From assembly GCA_013816415.1 (NCBI GenBank), contig JACDEN010000091.1:1-8464 (forward strand): a stretch of 8,464 nucleotides of DNA, written 5' to 3'. Position numbers and translations under genes: made by a program. The notes beneath the pieces were generated by a model. It had not been told where the DNA came from, made no database searches, and saw only the letters and a program-made list of their open reading frames with translations. Every line of letters starts with the position of its first letter. Within the stretch, counting starts at the first letter, position 1. The DNA is from Planctomycetota bacterium. GTDB taxonomy: Bacteria > Planctomycetota > UBA11346. Shown piece by piece: positions 6,411 through 8,464 of the stretch.

Positions 6411-6466
6411 ATGGGAGCATGGGAGCATGGGAGCATGGGAGCATAGGAGCATAGGAGCATAGGAGC
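6411..6466. repeat. Octamer tandem array ATGGGAGC/ATAGGAGC, seven copies
   Basis: Four units of ATGGGAGC (6411-6442) are followed by three of ATAGGAGC (6443-6466) and a degenerate eighth, ATAGCAAC (6467-6474). The first half has four GGG runs separated by five bases on the plus strand, which fits the G-quadruplex pattern; the second half has only GG. The array is bracketed by inverted repeats: GCGAGC (6405-6410) with GCTCGC (6483-6488), and GGAGAGAC (6383-6390) with GTCTCTCC (6492-6499). Confidence 0.95.
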
Positions 6467-6499
6467 ATAGCAACCTCACCACGCTCGCGAAGTCTCTCC

Positions 6500-6563
6500 C
6501 TGCTATCCTGCTATCCTGCTATCCTGCCATCCCGCCATCCCGCCATCCCGCCATCCCGCCATC
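6500..6563. repeat. Octamer tandem array CTGCTATC/CCGCCATC, eight copies
   Basis: Three units of CTGCTATC, one CTGCCATC and four CCGCCATC lie head to tail, then a degenerate unit carrying the stop codon of the beta-barrel gene (6567-6569). On the minus strand the outer units read ATGGCGGG and the inner ones ATAGCAGG. Five GGG runs with 5-base spacing on the minus strand (complement of 6531-6565) fit a G-quadruplex. The array begins three bases after the stop of the leftward outer-membrane gene, so it would be in its 3' untranslated RNA. Confidence 0.95.
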
Positions 6564-6566
6564 CCG

Positions 6567-7283
6567 CTAAAATCTATACCCCACACTGATCGTCGCCCCC
6601 AACCCATCGATCTGTATGGTCGGTTCATACGTGCTCGTCTCCGTCACCGCGCCCTGCGTCGCGTTGCCGGTGAATTTCGCCTTCGAGCGCATCACCAGGT
6701 AGCGGCCGTCGACGCCGACCTGCCAATGCTGCGAGAACGTGTAATAGGTGCCGACGCGGAAGCCGTATTCGTAGGCCGAGCTGGTGTAGGAGTCCTTCCA
6801 GTCCGAGCCGTTGATGAACCACTTGTCGACCTTGAAATCCCATTTCGACTGGCCGACTCCGAGCAGGAGGCCTTCCTCGAGATGCCAGGCGGGGGTGAAC
6901 GCCCACGCCAAGCCGAGGAAGCCGTCGAGCATGATGGCGTCGCCGTCGAGGTGGATGTTGTACTGCCCGGATTTGGTGAGGTCCTTCGCGAGCTCGACGC
7001 CCCACATGAAGGCGCCCTTGCCGAGCTCGAGTTCGCGGAAGGTGCGGTAGTACCCCAGGCCCATGCGGTTGTGGGATTTCGAATCCTTCGTCACCGATTC
7101 ATTGCCGTCGGTGGCGGTGAACGCCGGATCGGCGGGTGCCTGGTCGACCAGCCGGCCGGTCATCTTGAAGCTCTCGCCCATGAACGGCATGTAGTTCGGC
7201 CGCAGATCGTTGACCATCAGGTCCGCGGCGGAGGCCAGGCCGCCGCCGGCGATCAGTGAGAAGAGGAGGGTCGAACGGATCAT
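6567..7283 (-). CDS. Outer-membrane beta-barrel protein
   Basis: A 238-residue secreted protein. Residues 1-19 are a signal peptide (MIRSTLLFSLIAGGGLASA, cleavage before AD). The mature part alternates polar and aromatic/hydrophobic residues in strand-sized blocks (LGYYRTFRELELGKGAFMWGVELAKDL; YGFRVGTYYTFSQHWQVGVDGRYLVM) and ends ISVGYRF, the C-terminal Phe signature of barrels inserted by BAM. The size suits an 8- to 10-strand OmpW/OmpA-like barrel, but I do not recognise a specific family. ATG at 7283 is chosen for the signal peptide and for GAGGTG a few bases upstream; an in-frame start at 7346 would bury it. The stop codon sits in the edge of the octamer array. It follows the SUMF1-domain gene after 72 bases, on the same strand, and may share its transcript. 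Confidence 0.83.
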   Translation of the reverse strand: MIRSTLLFSLIAGGGLASAADLMVNDLRPNYMPFMGESFKMTGRLVDQAPADPAFTATDGNESVTKDSKSHNRMGLGYYRTFRELELGKGAFMWGVELAKDLTKSGQYNIHLDGDAIMLDGFLGLAWAFTPAWHLEEGLLLGVGQSKWDFKVDKWFINGSDWKDSYTSSAYEYGFRVGTYYTFSQHWQVGVDGRYLVMRSKAKFTGNATQGAVTETSTYEPTIQIDGLGATISVGYRF

Positions 7284-7325
7284 GCAGCACCTCGTCGTTG
7301 ACGGTCCCGATGGCGATGACGGTGG

Positions 7326-7339
7326 TCGGCGCGCGCCGA
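7326..7339. promoter_or_regulatory. 14-base perfect palindrome between SUMF1-domain and barrel genes
   Basis: TCGGCGCGCGCCGA equals its own reverse complement. It lies in the 72-base gap between the two leftward genes and could be an operator or a short hairpin. There is no T-run, so I do not call a terminator. In such GC-rich DNA a chance origin is quite possible. Confidence 0.35.
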
Positions 7340-7355
7340 GGGTCAAGGGCGTACG

Positions 7356-8464
7356 TCAGTGCGCGGGGACGGCGTCGAGCACGAGGCGCAGCCCGATCGA
7401 GGGAGCCGAGACTTCCAGCCACGCCTGATCGCGGCTGGCCGATCGGCAGCTCTTGGCGCTGTCCTCCCAGCATCCGCCGCGGCTGACGCCCTTCCCTTTT
7501 CCAGCTGGATGGGGATCGGTGGCGGGCCTGGCGGCGAAGTCGGCGTACGAATCCCGGCACCACTCGCGCACGTTGCCGACGACATCGTACAGACCCCAGG
7601 CGTTGCACGGGTAGCTCTTCACCGGACGCGGCTGACGCGAACCGTAGCAGGCCCTGGTGTCGTCGAGCTTCCAGAAGCCGGGATAGGGATCGGAGGTGCC
7701 GGCCCGGCACGCGTATTCCCATTCAGCTTCCCACGGCAGCCGGGCGCCGATACCCGGCACCAGCTGGTTGAGCCTGGCGCAGAACCGTTCGCAGTCGTCG
7801 CGCGAGACCTTGTGCACGGGCAGCTGCTCGCCGAGGAACGTGCTCGGCTTCTCGTCGAGCACCGCCTGCCACAGCCGCTGCGTGCATTCGCTGTCGGCGA
7901 TCCAGAAGCCGCGCGTGAGCGTCACCTGGTGCGCCGTCTCGTCGGAGTCGTGGCCGGCTTCGCCGTCGGGGCTGCCCATGGTGAACGTGCCCGGCGCGAC
8001 GTAGCGGAAGCGCTGGGTCTGCCCTGCCACCGTGAGATCGGCAAAGAAGCCGTGCGCGTCGGACGCCACCGCGCCGAGTCCGGGCGGAGCTTTCGGGCCA
8101 ACGTCGGGTGCCGGCCCCGGCGCCGCCACCGGCCGTGGATCGAGGACCGGCGTCTGCGGAACCTCCGGGAGACGGACGGCGTCGCGATGATCGACGACAG
8201 GCGCGGTGACGACAGGCGCGGGGACGACGGGAACCTCGATCGGCGTCGCGGGAACCACCGGTGCGGTGACGATCGCGACCACCGGCTCCGCCGGCGGATC
8301 GTTGTCCGGGCGCGGCGCCGCGATCGGCGTCGGCGCTGGCTCCACGACGGGCACCTCTGCGGGGGTCGTGGGGTGGACCGGCGTGGCGACCACGGCAGGT
8401 GGCGCAGGCTCAAATTTCGCGGCGGCGACGCCGGTCTCACGGGAAGACTCCGCCGGCGCAAGCG
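7356..8464 (-). CDS. SUMF1/formylglycine-generating-enzyme-domain protein, partial (5' end beyond right edge)
   Basis: The frame is open to the right edge (369 codons visible). A GTG at 8393 could be read as a start, but the same Pro/Ala-rich composition continues upstream of it, so I treat the gene as truncated by the window. The upstream 140 or so residues are a disordered linker rich in Pro, Ala and Val (EVPVV, APVVT). The C-terminal domain (about 8012 to 7360) is SUMF1-like: FRYVAPGTFTMGSPDGE, ARLPWEAEWEYACRAGT, NAWGLYDVVGNVREWCRDSY, then SRGGCWEDSAKSCRSASRD and GLRLVLD. The paired catalytic cysteines of true formylglycine-generating enzymes (C-x4-C after GGSY) are not in their usual place; two other Cys lie in that segment. 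Such domains often sit behind protein-kinase or signal-anchor regions; what lies upstream here is unseen. Confidence 0.88.
   Translation of the reverse strand, partial: LAPAESSRETGVAAAKFEPAPPAVVATPVHPTTPAEVPVVEPAPTPIAAPRPDNDPPAEPVVAIVTAPVVPATPIEVPVVPAPVVTAPVVDHRDAVRLPEVPQTPVLDPRPVAAPGPAPDVGPKAPPGLGAVASDAHGFFADLTVAGQTQRFRYVAPGTFTMGSPDGEAGHDSDETAHQVTLTRGFWIADSECTQRLWQAVLDEKPSTFLGEQLPVHKVSRDDCERFCARLNQLVPGIGARLPWEAEWEYACRAGTSDPYPGFWKLDDTRACYGSRQPRPVKSYPCNAWGLYDVVGNVREWCRDSYADFAARPATDPHPAGKGKGVSRGGCWEDSAKSCRSASRDQAWLEVSAPSIGLRLVLDAVPAH
8193..8222. repeat. 15-base tandem repeat in the linker-coding region
   Basis: GACGACAGGCGCGGT (8193-8207) is followed by the same unit with one change (8208-8222) and a partial third copy. 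In frame on the minus strand it encodes a pentapeptide repeat of the APVVT/APVVP type within the Pro/Ala/Val linker. Confidence 0.85.

Noticed and set aside
6204..6462. Plus-strand frames with repeated SMGAWEHG residues
   Set aside because: These are translations of the ATGGGAGC octamer array; no ribosome-binding site or family resemblance.
6411..6563. CRISPR array
   Set aside because: Units are 8 bases and directly adjacent without spacers, and there are no cas genes.

Overview
This is a high-GC window (roughly 65-70% in most genes) from a diderm bacterium. Outer-membrane barrels ending in Phe, lipoprotein signal peptides, a periplasmic c-type cytochrome and clear Shine-Dalgarno sites all point to a Gram-negative cell. 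The DUF3309-type peptide and the aldo/keto reductase look proteobacterial. The four-helix-bundle protein, the SUMF1-domain protein with a long Pro/Ala linker, and the short tandem repeats are also common in Planctomycetota and Verrucomicrobiota. I therefore cannot fix the phylum from sequence reading alone.

Layout. (1) 1-1885, minus strand: a tight cluster of a monohaem cytochrome c, an OprP-like porin joined to it by an ATGA overlap, and a small lipoprotein that runs off the left edge. (2) 1886-2139: a divergent control region rich in palindromes. (3) 2140-2972, plus strand: a DUF3309-like membrane peptide and a helical lipoprotein. (4) 2973-3148: a convergent gap with a heptamer tandem array. 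(5) 3149-5025, minus strand: an AraC-family regulator followed by an aldo/keto reductase. (6) 5129-5884, plus strand: a JmjC/cupin-like Fe(II)/2-oxoglutarate oxygenase candidate, divergent from the AraC gene. (7) 5912-6259, minus strand: a four-helix-bundle protein of the 23S intervening-sequence type, with visibly lower GC than its neighbours. (8) 6260-6566: a 307-base non-coding region holding two octamer arrays in opposite orientation. (9) 6567-8464, minus strand: an outer-membrane beta-barrel protein preceded by a SUMF1/formylglycine-generating-enzyme-domain protein that is open at the right edge.

How the genes may work together. The first cluster looks like an envelope electron-transfer or transport unit: a periplasmic haem carrier beside an outer-membrane pore. 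The AraC regulator probably controls itself, the reductase and the divergent oxygenase in response to a small molecule, perhaps a sugar or an aromatic compound. The substrate is unknown.

The least ordinary part is the repeat content. Three loci (2106-2129, 6411-6466, 6500-6563) share an 8-base period with runs of three G (or three C) separated by 5 bases, and a fourth (3044-3085) has a related 7-base unit. The pair at 6411-6563 is arranged head to head, each array with a G-quadruplex-capable outer half that decays towards the centre, next to the low-GC four-helix-bundle gene. This is the best candidate here for something undescribed.
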